From Zhongshania aliphaticivorans (GTDB taxonomy: Bacteria > Pseudomonadota > Gammaproteobacteria > Pseudomonadales > Spongiibacteraceae), in NCBI RefSeq assembly GCF_902705855.1, contig NZ_CACSIJ010000014.1:143519-207518 (forward strand): a stretch of 64,000 nt of DNA, given 5' to 3'. Positions 49,494 through 58,164 of the stretch are shown here, in pieces. The notes under the pieces were generated by a model. The model ran no database searches. It was not told where the DNA came from and worked only from the letters and a program-made list of their open reading frames with translations. Every line of letters begins with the position of its first letter. Position 1 is the stretch's first letter. The position numbers were made by a program, and so were the translations under genes.

Positions 49494-49583
49494 ATGAACG
49501 CCGCTGTTGTCCATGCCTATGACGCCCCGCCTCGAGATACCGAGTTTGATGAACCAAAACCTGCCGGCGGCAGCTTTACGTAG
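49494..49583 (+). pseudogene. Truncated N-terminus of a zinc-type alcohol dehydrogenase / quinone oxidoreductase
   Basis: A strong ribosome site (AAGGAGATAT) precedes ATG 49494, and the 29-residue frame MNAAVVHAYDAPPRDTEFDE, then PKPAGGSFT, matches in style the first strand of medium-chain dehydrogenases (family opening M-x-A-A-V-V-H-x-x-G/D-x-P-P). A TAG at 49581 ends it and no continuing homology is seen in any frame downstream. The rest of the gene has been deleted. The surrounding 415-base gap (49368-49783) otherwise holds only the terminator and weak, unsupported frames. Confidence 0.6.
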
Positions 49584-49783
49584 CAGTGGGCTAGAGCCTA
49601 ATGGGCAGCGGCTTGGGGAGCGTGTCTAATGCCGCGTTGGTAGGGGGGGTAGGAGACATGATGAAGGTTGTTTTTCGCGTGGGTTTGCAAATCGAGACCT
49701 GTAGTCGCCCTTGGCTGAGGTAGAAACCACGTGGCAGAGGCCGGGCTCGGCACGCTTGGTGTTTACCCTTTAAATACTGGGAA

Positions 49784-50191
49784 TTAAGGTGTGCAGGCAC
49801 CAAGGGCAGGGTGGCAGATATGTATCTGGATTTCCTTTTGGCGTTCTTTATACAAGTCAGCCATGCACAAATGGTATTGCATAGTGGCCATACTTCCGCC
49901 CCAGCTTAACAGCAGGTGGCAGTGCTGCTCTGCGTACGTTAACCAAGCATCTTGGGAGCGTTGAATATCGTCGGGCTGTGGGCCAAAGCCCTGATTCTTA
50001 GATTTAGCAATCGCGAGTATTTCTGCAAGTGCGTCGTCAAACGCCGCTTTTTGTTCGTGGTGCTGTTGGGCGGCGCAGCTATTCATTTCTAGCTGGGTGC
50101 CGTCCAGCGTACAACTGGCAGTGCCTGATTCTGAGGACTGCGCCAGTGCAGTGAAAAATATAATGCCAATGTAAAAGCATAGCTTAAGCAT
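49784..50191 (-). CDS. LprI-like lysozyme-inhibitor family protein (DUF1311)
   Basis: The ATG at 50191 lies five bases after GGAGG; the next ATG upstream overlaps this site. The 135-residue precursor has a signal peptide (MLKLCFYIGIIFFTALAQSS). The mature part shows LprI features: CTLDGTQLEMNSCAAQQHHE, LAEILAIAKSKN, RSQDAWLTYAEQHCHLL and the terminal cysteine-containing helix YHLCMADLYKERQKEI. Four to six cysteines should form disulfides in the periplasm. Some DUF1311 proteins inhibit lysozyme; that role is not shown for most. Confidence 0.88.
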   Translation of the reverse strand: MLKLCFYIGIIFFTALAQSSESGTASCTLDGTQLEMNSCAAQQHHEQKAAFDDALAEILAIAKSKNQGFGPQPDDIQRSQDAWLTYAEQHCHLLLSWGGSMATMQYHLCMADLYKERQKEIQIHICHPALGACTP

Positions 50192-50359
50192 AAAAGCCTC
50201 CATCTGCTGCGGGGCGAAAACGTCGCTCTGATGCTTCGACCAGCAATTAGATGCAGTGTTATAAGCTCAGGGCTTTAATTAGCGTCAATATTCCCGATTT
50301 AGACTTCAATTGGCAAGGGCGAGGCTTGGTGTCGCCGTTTTGATGTTGCGCAATTCCTG

Positions 50360-50626
50360 TTATAAATCGAGATTACGAGTTAAGACTTCCGCAGACTTAA
50401 TAATACGCTTTGTGCGATAAAGATCTGGGTGCTTGTCGTCGGCGCTGTAGCCTGCGGGTTCGCCGGTACCATAATTAACTAGCCATGAGGTTTCGGGTCG
50501 GCGCTCTCCCAACAGCTTTTTCAGCTCTGGTGCGGTTATGCCCAATGCCTCTGCCGCTGCATTATTGCTACAACGGGTTTTGTTTTCATTTAGGTAATTC
50601 AATATAGCGGTAATTTTATCCTGCAT
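50360..50626 (-). CDS. Small helix-turn-helix-like protein of unknown function
   Basis: From ATG 50626, nine bases after AAGGAAAC, the protein has 88 residues. Its N-terminal half, ITAILNYLNENKTRCSNNAA and AEALGITAPELKKLLGERRP, looks like a winged-helix or helix-turn-helix domain, and the second half holds a YGTGEPAGYSADDKHPDLY loop and a basic helix (RTKRIIKSAEVLTRNL). A longer frame upstream to 50800 lacks support. No family recognised. A DNA-binding role is inferred from the helix pattern. Confidence 0.7.
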   Translation of the reverse strand: MQDKITAILNYLNENKTRCSNNAAAEALGITAPELKKLLGERRPETSWLVNYGTGEPAGYSADDKHPDLYRTKRIIKSAEVLTRNLDL

Positions 50627-50831
50627 GTTCAAACTGTTTCCTTGCAAATTAGTGCTGCCATAGCTTGCCAATAAGAGCGCAGCAGAAGGCTTTGAATTGA
50701 TGGCGTAGGTGATCGCTTTTGGTGAAATTGTTGACGAAAGCGCGTAATCACTACATCTGTATTTAAAAGGTCGATCTGGCGATGCTGGCCCAGCGAGCAT
50801 AAAAACCCGCTAAATTACCAACCGATTTTAG

Positions 50832-50984
50832 GAAGGCGAGGGAATACTGAAAGGCATTGCGGCGAATATTATGACGCAATGCAAGCAATTTGTCTGTAAT
50901 AGCAATTTTTATGATGCTGATAAGGGGCAATTTAGTGCGAAAACGGTGAGTGAAAGCCTTATTAATTACGTAGAACGTAACTAA
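50832..50984 (+). pseudogene. Possible 3' remnant of a lost gene
   Basis: A plus-strand frame is open from 50832 to TAA at 50982 and encodes text that looks protein-like: GILKGIAANIMTQCKQFVC, then YDADKGQFSAKTVSESLINY. There is no ribosome site at its only ATG (50871), but a terminator-like hairpin lies 24 bases after the stop. A frame-shifted segment just upstream (PAKLPTDFRKAREY) could be the preceding part. I do not recognise the parent family. The remaining parts of the 480-base gap 50627-51106 show nothing else. Confidence 0.3.
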
Positions 50985-51007
50985 GACATTGAAATGGGCG
51001 TAAAACA

Positions 51008-51046
51008 AAGGACGGCGATATTTTATCTCCGCCCTTCAATTTTTTG
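51008..51046 (+). terminator. Terminator-like hairpin
   Basis: AAGGACGG (51008-51015) pairs with CCGCCCTT (51029-51036) except for one A/C mismatch, followed by CAATTTTTTG. It points away from the possible gene remnant at 50832-50984 and lies between it and the convergent CoA-transferase gene. Confidence 0.5.
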
Positions 51047-51106
51047 ATTTATCTCGTACTACTGAATTAATGAGAACAGCAAGACTAGTTGTGAATAAAG
51101 TTGCGA

Positions 51107-52324
51107 CTAAATTACAGCGTTATTTTTAAGTGATTCTAATTTATCTGCGGACATATTTAGTAATTCTCGCAATACTTGCTCGGTGTGTTGACCAAGGCGT
51201 GGCCCTGCCCATTGAGTGCCACCGGGTGTGCCATCTAGTTTAGGGCACATGCCCGGAATGGTGACGCTATTGCTTGCGTCGATGGCTACTTTTTCGAATA
51301 GGCCACGAGCTTGAAAATGTGGATCATTCGCCATGTCTTCGGCATTGTAAATTGGGCCGGCCGGTACTCTCACTGCCTCAAGTTTTTCAATCACGCTGCG
51401 TATAGTGTGCTGACTGCACCAGAGACTGATCGCATCATCAATCTTTTGTTGATGGATAACGCGACCGGCGTTGTCGGCCATCGCCGTATCTGCAGCAAAA
51501 TCGCTACGCCCAATCTCGGTCATCAAGCGTTTAAAAATCGAATCGCCATTGCCACCGATAATGACAAATTTACCGTCTTGGCAGCGATAGGTATTGGTTG
51601 GAACAATACCGGTTAAGGTGGTGCCAGACGCTTCGCGGATAATGCCTTCCTCGGCGTATTCCGGCACCACGGATTCGAGCATATTAAACATGGTTTCATA
51701 CAGCGCGACATCAACCACTTGGCCTTTATGTACGCCGCGATCTCTAGCGTTAAGGGCCATTAAAATGCCGATAATCGCGTGCAGTGACGCAATGCTGTCG
51801 CCAAGACTTAAATTCGGTCTTACCGGTGCTTCGCCGGGAAATCCATTGAGGTGGCGGAAGCCGCTGATTCCTTCGCATACAGAGGCAAAGCCGGGCTTTT
51901 CTGCATAAGGGCCGGTTTGGCCGTAGCCAGAGATACGGGTGTAAACCAGGTCGGGGTTAGCGGCTTTTAAGTCCTCTGGTCCCAGCTGCCATTCTTCCAT
52001 TACGCCGGGCCGGAAATTTTCGACCAAGACATCGCATTGTGCGGCAAGATCGCGCACCAAGGCCTGACCGTCGGGGTGACGAAGATCTACCGTCACCGAT
52101 TTTTTATTACGAGCAATGCTATACCACCACAGGGAGGTGTCGCCCTTCATGCTGCGCCAGCGACGGATAGGATCGCCAATACCTGGCGGTTCGATTTTAA
52201 TCACTTCGGCACCAAAATATCCAAGCATTGTAGTGGCAAAAGGGCCGGCGATAAGTTGGCCAAGCTCTAAAATACGGATGCCCTTCAGTGGGCCAGTATT
52301 TGAGGGTGCAGATTCGTTAAGCAT
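51107..52324 (-). CDS. CaiB/BaiF-type (class III) CoA-transferase
   Basis: A 405-residue protein from ATG 52324 (a TTG at 52342 gives six more residues). Class III CoA-transferase signatures: GPLKGIRILELGQLIAGPFA, AEVIKIEPPGIGDPIRRWRS, SVTVDLRHPDGQALVRDLAA, DVLVENFRPGVMEEWQLGPE with the catalytic aspartate expected at about residue 165 (NLSLGDSIASLHAIIGILMA). These enzymes move CoA between acids; substrates include carnitine, formyl/oxalyl, and 3-hydroxy-3-methylglutarate with succinyl- or glutaryl-CoA. It ends the run of four minus-strand genes that includes HMG-CoA reductase. Confidence 0.93.
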   Translation of the reverse strand: MLNESAPSNTGPLKGIRILELGQLIAGPFATTMLGYFGAEVIKIEPPGIGDPIRRWRSMKGDTSLWWYSIARNKKSVTVDLRHPDGQALVRDLAAQCDVLVENFRPGVMEEWQLGPEDLKAANPDLVYTRISGYGQTGPYAEKPGFASVCEGISGFRHLNGFPGEAPVRPNLSLGDSIASLHAIIGILMALNARDRGVHKGQVVDVALYETMFNMLESVVPEYAEEGIIREASGTTLTGIVPTNTYRCQDGKFVIIGGNGDSIFKRLMTEIGRSDFAADTAMADNAGRVIHQQKIDDAISLWCSQHTIRSVIEKLEAVRVPAGPIYNAEDMANDPHFQARGLFEKVAIDASNSVTIPGMCPKLDGTPGGTQWAGPRLGQHTEQVLRELLNMSADKLESLKNNAVI

Positions 52325-52361
52325 ATTTTGTTGTCGGCTCAAGATTGGGTTAGTAAGTATT

Positions 52362-53285
52362 TTAGAGCGCTAATACACGCCGCAGAAATTGGTAGTTAGA
52401 TTCGAAAAGTTCGATGCTTACCGGCGCAGCGGGCACTATGGCTTCAAAGGCATGTGGGCCACCGGAAATAATTTTAAACTCACAGTTCACGTCGGTGTCT
52501 GTAAGGCGCTCGGCATAGCGTTGATCTTCTTCGTAAAACAGGTCTATATCACCAACGCCAATCCAGCTTGCCGGTAAGCCACTTAAGTTGTCTCGGCGTG
52601 CAGGTACGGAATAAAGCGGTACCTGCGCCAAGCCAGGTGCTTGGCCAAGATAATGTGCCCATGCACCACGGTTGTTTTTATTGCTCCATAGGCGATGTTT
52701 TAAGGCGTCTAGTTCGGTGCGTGTTGCGGTGCGATCATCCAGCATGGGGCAGAATAATGCTTGGCCCGCCGGTTGAATTCCACCGCTGTCGTGAATGCGT
52801 TGGACGAGTCCTGCTGCCAGTCCACCACCGGCACTTTGCCCAGAAATCACAATACGGTCTGGCGATACGCCTAAGTTTTTTGCCTTGTCTATAAACCATT
52901 GCCAGGCCATAAAGCAATCATCGCAGGCGGCTGGAAATGGGTGCTGTGGCGCAAGGCGATAATCAACAGAGACCACAGTTATGTTCAAGTTTTTAGCGTA
53001 AAGCGCGCATTCGCGATCATTCATGGCGGCGCTACCAATAATATATCCACCGCCGTGTATCCACAGTAAGCCCGCGCCTGATGTTGTTCCACTAGGCCGG
53101 TAAACCCGTACGGCACTCTTGCCAACGCTGTGATTTTCTATGGAAACGCCAAGCATTGATTTTGGCGTGGCTTGAAATTTTGAAATAAATTGAATAATTC
53201 GAAGTAAAATTGCATTGTGAAGCGGAATCGCCGGTATTCGACGATAGGCTTTTTGTAACTGCGGATTAAGGTTCTCTATTTTCAT
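52362..53285 (-). CDS. HSL-type alpha/beta hydrolase (esterase)
   Basis: The 307-residue product has the hormone-sensitive-lipase oxyanion motif WIHGGGYIIGS at about residue 75, the nucleophile elbow ISGQSAGGGLAAG at about 150, and the final aspartate and histidine in GVGDIDLFYEEDQR and ISGGPHAFEAI. It should hydrolyse short-chain esters in the cytoplasm. It lies between the CoA-transferase and HMG-CoA reductase genes on the same strand. Confidence 0.93.
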   Translation of the reverse strand: MKIENLNPQLQKAYRRIPAIPLHNAILLRIIQFISKFQATPKSMLGVSIENHSVGKSAVRVYRPSGTTSGAGLLWIHGGGYIIGSAAMNDRECALYAKNLNITVVSVDYRLAPQHPFPAACDDCFMAWQWFIDKAKNLGVSPDRIVISGQSAGGGLAAGLVQRIHDSGGIQPAGQALFCPMLDDRTATRTELDALKHRLWSNKNNRGAWAHYLGQAPGLAQVPLYSVPARRDNLSGLPASWIGVGDIDLFYEEDQRYAERLTDTDVNCEFKIISGGPHAFEAIVPAAPVSIELFESNYQFLRRVLAL

Positions 53286-53353
53286 ATTTTAATTTATTTT
53301 TTATGTTGTTTAGGCTGCTAAGACACAGTTTTTAATTCAATGGGAGTGCAACA

Positions 53354-54532
53354 CTAAGGTCTATTGCGACCAAGTTGATCGTGGCTAGATACCCATTCAT
53401 CGGCAACGATGGCGGCGGCTAAAGAGAGATCGCCGGCAAGTACCGTTGCCGCAACAATCTCCGCTAATTTACGTGCCTTACCCTGCCCGTAGCAGTCCAT
53501 CATTTCGAGGCATTCACGTTGGGTCGCTAAGCCAGTGCCGCCGCCGTAGCTAGCGCAAATTATTGAGGGCAGGGTGACGGAATAATACAAATCCCCCGCT
53601 GGCGTTAAGTCCATAAACGCGATGCCGGTATGTGATTCCACCACATTAGCCTCGTCTTGGCCGGTGGCAATAAACATTGAGGCGATGCCATTAGCGGAGT
53701 GCGGGCCGTTGTAGGCAGAACCTGCCAATAAGCTGCCAAGCATGGTGCGCTGCCTAAGGCGAAACATACGCTCAGGGTCGGCGCGCATAAGGTCTTTTAA
53801 TACATCTTTGCTAATGGTGGCTTCTGCGACGACTTTCTTGCCACGGCTGTGCAAGAGATTCATATGCGAATGCTTTTTGTCGGTTTCTATACCGCTTGAT
53901 AGCGAGAAGTTTTCTACAACGCCGGGGTAGTTGCCCAGTATCCATTGGCAGGCTTTGTGGGTTGCTTTGCCAGTCATGTTTTGTCCGGCGGCGTCGCCGG
54001 TGGTGTAATTGAAGCGGGTGAATAATTTATTGGCGATGACCCATTTTTGGATATGCTGTAATTTACCGACGGAGGTGGTGCTTTCGGCTTGTTGGCGAAT
54101 GGCGGTGTGCTGTTGATCTAGCCAGTCTGAAAAATGCCGTGCGTCGCGGGCGCTGGCAAATTCAAATAGCGGCGCGCGCTGCATAAACTCTTCTATGACA
54201 GTGACGGTGGCACCACCCGACTCAGAAATTACCCGCATACCACGGCTGTAAGACGCAATCAGAGTACCTTCGGTGGTCGCCATCGGCACATAAAAAACTC
54301 CCTGTGCATGTTCGCCATTAATGAGATAGGGGCCAGCGACACCAACCGGCATTTGCACCACACCGATAAAGTTTTCGGCATTGCCTTCAACGCTGCTTGG
54401 GTCAATTGAATAGTGGCTGGTGTGCTTAAGTTTTACACCGGTTTGTTCTTCTATAAATGCGCGGCGCAGTGTGGCGGCATCTTCGGAATAATTATCCCCC
54501 TTTATGCGGGGGACAGGTTTGCGGTCAGTCAT
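53354..54532 (-). CDS. Class I-like 3-hydroxy-3-methylglutaryl-CoA reductase
   Basis: The 392-residue protein carries the catalytic set of HMG-CoA reductase: Glu88 in MATTEGTL, Lys219 in the cis-loop IETDKKHS, Asp293 in ATGQDEANVV and His384 in WVSSHDQLG. The segments MPVGVAGPYLINGEHAQGVF and SYSRGMRVISESGGA are of the class I type rather than the mvaA-type class II usual in bacterial mevalonate degraders, and the NADP site is GDAAGQNMTG. It interconverts HMG-CoA and mevalonate. Gammaproteobacteria make isoprenoids by the MEP route, so this enzyme likely serves another pathway. Flanked by a symporter, esterase and CoA-transferase. Confidence 0.93.
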   Translation of the reverse strand: MTDRKPVPRIKGDNYSEDAATLRRAFIEEQTGVKLKHTSHYSIDPSSVEGNAENFIGVVQMPVGVAGPYLINGEHAQGVFYVPMATTEGTLIASYSRGMRVISESGGATVTVIEEFMQRAPLFEFASARDARHFSDWLDQQHTAIRQQAESTTSVGKLQHIQKWVIANKLFTRFNYTTGDAAGQNMTGKATHKACQWILGNYPGVVENFSLSSGIETDKKHSHMNLLHSRGKKVVAEATISKDVLKDLMRADPERMFRLRQRTMLGSLLAGSAYNGPHSANGIASMFIATGQDEANVVESHTGIAFMDLTPAGDLYYSVTLPSIICASYGGGTGLATQRECLEMMDCYGQGKARKLAEIVAATVLAGDLSLAAAIVADEWVSSHDQLGRNRP

Positions 54533-54573
54533 AAAGTATCCGTTTTATTGTTATTACTAGTTTTTTTCGGCGA

Positions 54574-55857
54574 TTATTTTGACGCGATTAAGGTGTCCTC
54601 GCCTTCGCTGCGGGCAATGACGACCGCCGCGCAGGAATCGCTAAATACGTTAACCGCGGTGCGAATCATATCGAGTATGCGGTCGGTCACTAAGAGTAAA
54701 CCGATACCCTCGAGTGGTAGACCGATTGCACCGAGAATTACTGAGATTGCCACCAAGCTAGCGGCAGGAATGCCGGCTACGCCAATAGAGGTAAGCAACG
54801 CAATCATGACAATAGTGAATTGTTGAACGAAGCCTAATTCCAAGCCGTAAACCTGGGCAATAAACATGGCGGCGACGCACTCGTATAAGGCCGTGCCATC
54901 CATATTTACGGTTGCACCCAAGGGCAGCACAAAGCCGCTGACCTGTTTGGATACGCCAGATTCCTCTTGAATACTTTTCAAAGTGAGCGGCAGCGTGGCG
55001 GAGCTAGATGCGGTAGAAAACGCCGTCAGTAGTGCTGGCGTCATGGCGGCATAGTGTTTTTTGGGGCTAACCCCAGCGATGTATTTAAGTACTAGTGGCA
55101 GTGCGACAAAGGCGTGAATAAGTAAGGCGAGCAGGGCGGTAAAGAAAAATAACAGCATGGGTTTGAAGGCCGCGAAGCCGGTAATGGCGACGGTTTTTGC
55201 GACTAGGCCAAATACCCCAATGGGGGCAAACCGCATAACCCACATAGTGATTTCGGTCATGATGTCCATAACGCCCTGCCAAAATTGGGTCAGCGTTTTG
55301 GCATGTTCTGATTTACTGCGGGCGAGGAAAAAACCGAATAATAAACTGAAAAATATCAGTCCCAGCATTTCGCCGTTGGCCGCGGCGCTCACGACATTGG
55401 TGGGCACCATGCGTACAAAGACCTGCACAATATCACTGGCGCCGCGACCCTCGACTTTGGATAAGGTGTCGCTGAGTTCGGGGTCATTGCTGCTGATGGT
55501 TGCGGCTAAGGCTTGATTGTCGCCACTACCAGGGGCGATAACATTGACGACAGCGAGGCCAATCAAAATAGCGATAAGGCTGCTCGATGCGTAAAACAGC
55601 AGGGTTTTACCGCCCAGTTTTTCCAGCTTGTCGCCGCCTACACCAGCCATGCCACTGATGATGGATGACATAACCAGTGGCACAATTAGCATTTTTAAGG
55701 CATTGAGAAACATCGTCCCTAAAAACGCGTAGACCGCAGTGAAATGTAAGCTGCCGATGCCTGCGTCGGGGCCGCCGATAATACCCGCTGCAACAGCAAG
55801 CAGAATGGCGGCAACGATTTGCCAGTGCAGGGGAATATTTCGCATAGTAACCGTCAC
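54574..55857 (-). CDS. Dicarboxylate/amino acid:cation symporter (DAACS family)
   Basis: A 427-residue transporter with eight helices and two hairpins: FLNALKMLIVPLVMSSIISG, GMAGVGGDKLEKLGGKTLLF, the serine-rich hairpin AFSTASSSATLPLTLKSIQE, FVLPLGATVNMDGTALYECV and VTDRILDMIRTAVNVFSDSC. The family imports C4-dicarboxylates, glutamate or aspartate with H+ or Na+. The gene comes 41 bases before HMG-CoA reductase on the same strand, so uptake of a dicarboxylate related to that enzyme (for example 3-hydroxy-3-methylglutarate) is possible but not shown. Confidence 0.93.
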   Translation of the reverse strand: MTVTMRNIPLHWQIVAAILLAVAAGIIGGPDAGIGSLHFTAVYAFLGTMFLNALKMLIVPLVMSSIISGMAGVGGDKLEKLGGKTLLFYASSSLIAILIGLAVVNVIAPGSGDNQALAATISSNDPELSDTLSKVEGRGASDIVQVFVRMVPTNVVSAAANGEMLGLIFFSLLFGFFLARSKSEHAKTLTQFWQGVMDIMTEITMWVMRFAPIGVFGLVAKTVAITGFAAFKPMLLFFFTALLALLIHAFVALPLVLKYIAGVSPKKHYAAMTPALLTAFSTASSSATLPLTLKSIQEESGVSKQVSGFVLPLGATVNMDGTALYECVAAMFIAQVYGLELGFVQQFTIVMIALLTSIGVAGIPAASLVAISVILGAIGLPLEGIGLLLVTDRILDMIRTAVNVFSDSCAAVVIARSEGEDTLIASK

Positions 55858-56055
55858 TCTTTGGCTTAAATGATGAGATCAATGGGCTTAGAAAAAAAGA
55901 TGTAATTAATACAAGAGCCAGCTTTACTCTAGCGTGCTAGGCCGATAATGGCCAGTGAGGTATTCGAATAAACCGCCTAGCTAAGGAGTTAGTGACGGCT
56001 GTGAGGGGCAATTTAGGCGAGGGGGTCTTATTCTTGCCAACGAGAGCGGGATGCC

Positions 56056-56800
<745 letters not shown>

Positions 56801-56978
56801 AAATCACCGCCGGATCTGTGGGGCGGAAATGGTAGCGAAATTAGACAGGGGTAACAAGTTGATACTGAGAATTACCACAATGGCACTTTAGCGGTGAAAT
56901 TTTTGTGATTCTGACTTTATGGCTCACAAAAGCGGTATATTCGATGTCGTTGTCATTAACACACAGAAGGAGTTAGGC

Positions 56979-57749
56979 ATGAGATTTATGATTTTCTTGT
57001 TCGCGGCTATGTTGTCGAGCGCGAGTTTGCAGGCAGCAGTGGTTGAAGAAAAACTCACCCTGCCAAATAAGTTGGGAACGGCGGTGATGTATCACGACGA
57101 CGCGGTCACCACGCCCGCCCCTGCGGTAGTTGTTGTGCATGAGTGGTGGGGCTTAAACGATTATGCGCGGCAACGTGCCAAGCAGCTTGCCGAAGCTGGT
57201 TATACCGCTATTGCGGTTGATATGTACGGCACCGGCAAGTCGGCCACGCATCCTAAAGATGCAATGTCATTTATGAATGCCGCCCTTGCCGAACCAGAAA
57301 AAATGAATGCGCGCTTTGATGCGGCCTTGGCCATTTTGCGTAAGCAGTCATCGGTGAATGGCGACAAATTATTTGCGATTGGCTACTGCTTTGGTGGCGC
57401 TGTGGTGCTGAATCAGGCGCGGCGCGGACTTGATCTTGCCGGTGTGGCTAGCTTCCACGGCTCCTTGGGTACTGAGATGAAGGTGGAGCCAGGCACGATT
57501 AAAGCCAAGGTTTTAGTTGCTACCGGCGGTGCAGATACGATGGTGCCAGCAAAACAAGTGGCGGGTTTTGTAGAGGAAATGACGGCGGCTGAAGTTGATT
57601 TTGAACTGCTGAGCTTTCCCGGCGTGATGCATAGTTTTACCAATCCTGGCTCTACCGCCGTTGGTAAAAAATATGACATGCCCCTCGCGTATGATGCCCA
57701 CGCAGATCAAGTAAGTTGGGCAGCGCTGATGTCGATGTTGGCAAAGTAA
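56979..57749 (+). CDS. Secreted dienelactone hydrolase family protein
   Basis: The ATG at 56979 follows AAGGAG by seven bases. The 256-residue precursor has a signal peptide (MRFMIFLFAAMLSSASLQA), so it works in the periplasm. The alpha/beta hydrolase triad is of dienelactone hydrolase type: cysteine nucleophile in AIGYCFGGAV, aspartate in VATGGADTMVP, histidine in GVMHSFTNPG, and the oxyanion region VVVHEWWGLNDYARQRAKQL. Natural substrate unknown. A pair of overlapping hairpins with a T-run follows the gene. Confidence 0.93.
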   Translation: MRFMIFLFAAMLSSASLQAAVVEEKLTLPNKLGTAVMYHDDAVTTPAPAVVVVHEWWGLNDYARQRAKQLAEAGYTAIAVDMYGTGKSATHPKDAMSFMNAALAEPEKMNARFDAALAILRKQSSVNGDKLFAIGYCFGGAVVLNQARRGLDLAGVASFHGSLGTEMKVEPGTIKAKVLVATGGADTMVPAKQVAGFVEEMTAAEVDFELLSFPGVMHSFTNPGSTAVGKKYDMPLAYDAHADQVSWAALMSMLAK

Positions 57750-57769
57750 GATTGGCGCAGTGATTGCTT

Positions 57770-57835
57770 CGCCCTGTTACTTGATGTGATGCGTAACAGG
57801 GCGGGAGCAATTGTCCCGCCTCCAGTTTGTTTTTT
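57770..57835 (+). terminator. Overlapping hairpins with T-run between dienelactone hydrolase and SET genes
   Basis: Hairpin one pairs 57770-57780 with 57793-57803 (11 bp, perfect). Hairpin two pairs 57800-57806 with 57814-57820 (7 bp, GC-rich) and is followed by a T-run at 57830-57835. The two share 57800-57803, so they exclude each other, as in an attenuator. The simplest reading is a terminator for the upstream gene. Confidence 0.6.
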
Positions 57836-57857
57836 ACGACAATGGCAGAGGCGGTGT

Positions 57858-58157
57858 ATGGCAAAGTGTTATCGGGTAGAAAAAAGTGCAATTCACGGCA
57901 AGGGCTTGTTTGCACGCAGCAATATAGCAGAGGGCACCGTGTTGGGTTTTTGCGCAACCCGTCCCGCACGGGAGGCGGGCCTGCATACGCTGACGATGGC
58001 CGACGGGCGTTTGATCGACGTCACCTGTTCTCTCAAGTACATCAATCATCATAAATCTGCCAATGTCATTTATTACGATGACTTCAGCGTTGTTGCGTTG
58101 CGTGATATCGCAGCGGGAGACGAGCTCCTGCACGACTACGGCGACGAGTGGAGTTAG
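57858..58157 (+). CDS. Small SET domain protein
   Basis: A 99-residue protein from ATG 57858, eight bases after AGAGG. It is a bare SET domain: VEKSAIHGKGLFARSNIAEG at the start, CSLKYINHHKSANVIYY with the N-H pair, and GDELLHDYGDEWS with the tyrosine at the end. It lacks pre- and post-SET parts. Bacterial SET proteins may methylate lysines on ribosomal or host proteins; substrate here is unknown. Its stop lies seven bases from the stop of the convergent Nramp gene. Confidence 0.88.
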   Translation: MAKCYRVEKSAIHGKGLFARSNIAEGTVLGFCATRPAREAGLHTLTMADGRLIDVTCSLKYINHHKSANVIYYDDFSVVALRDIAAGDELLHDYGDEWS

Positions 58158-58164
58158 ACATCAA

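Noticed and set aside
49591-49803. 70-residue minus-strand frame after the LprI-like gene
   Set aside because: No ribosome site and no recognisable domain; a plus-strand reading of the same DNA is equally open and equally unsupported.
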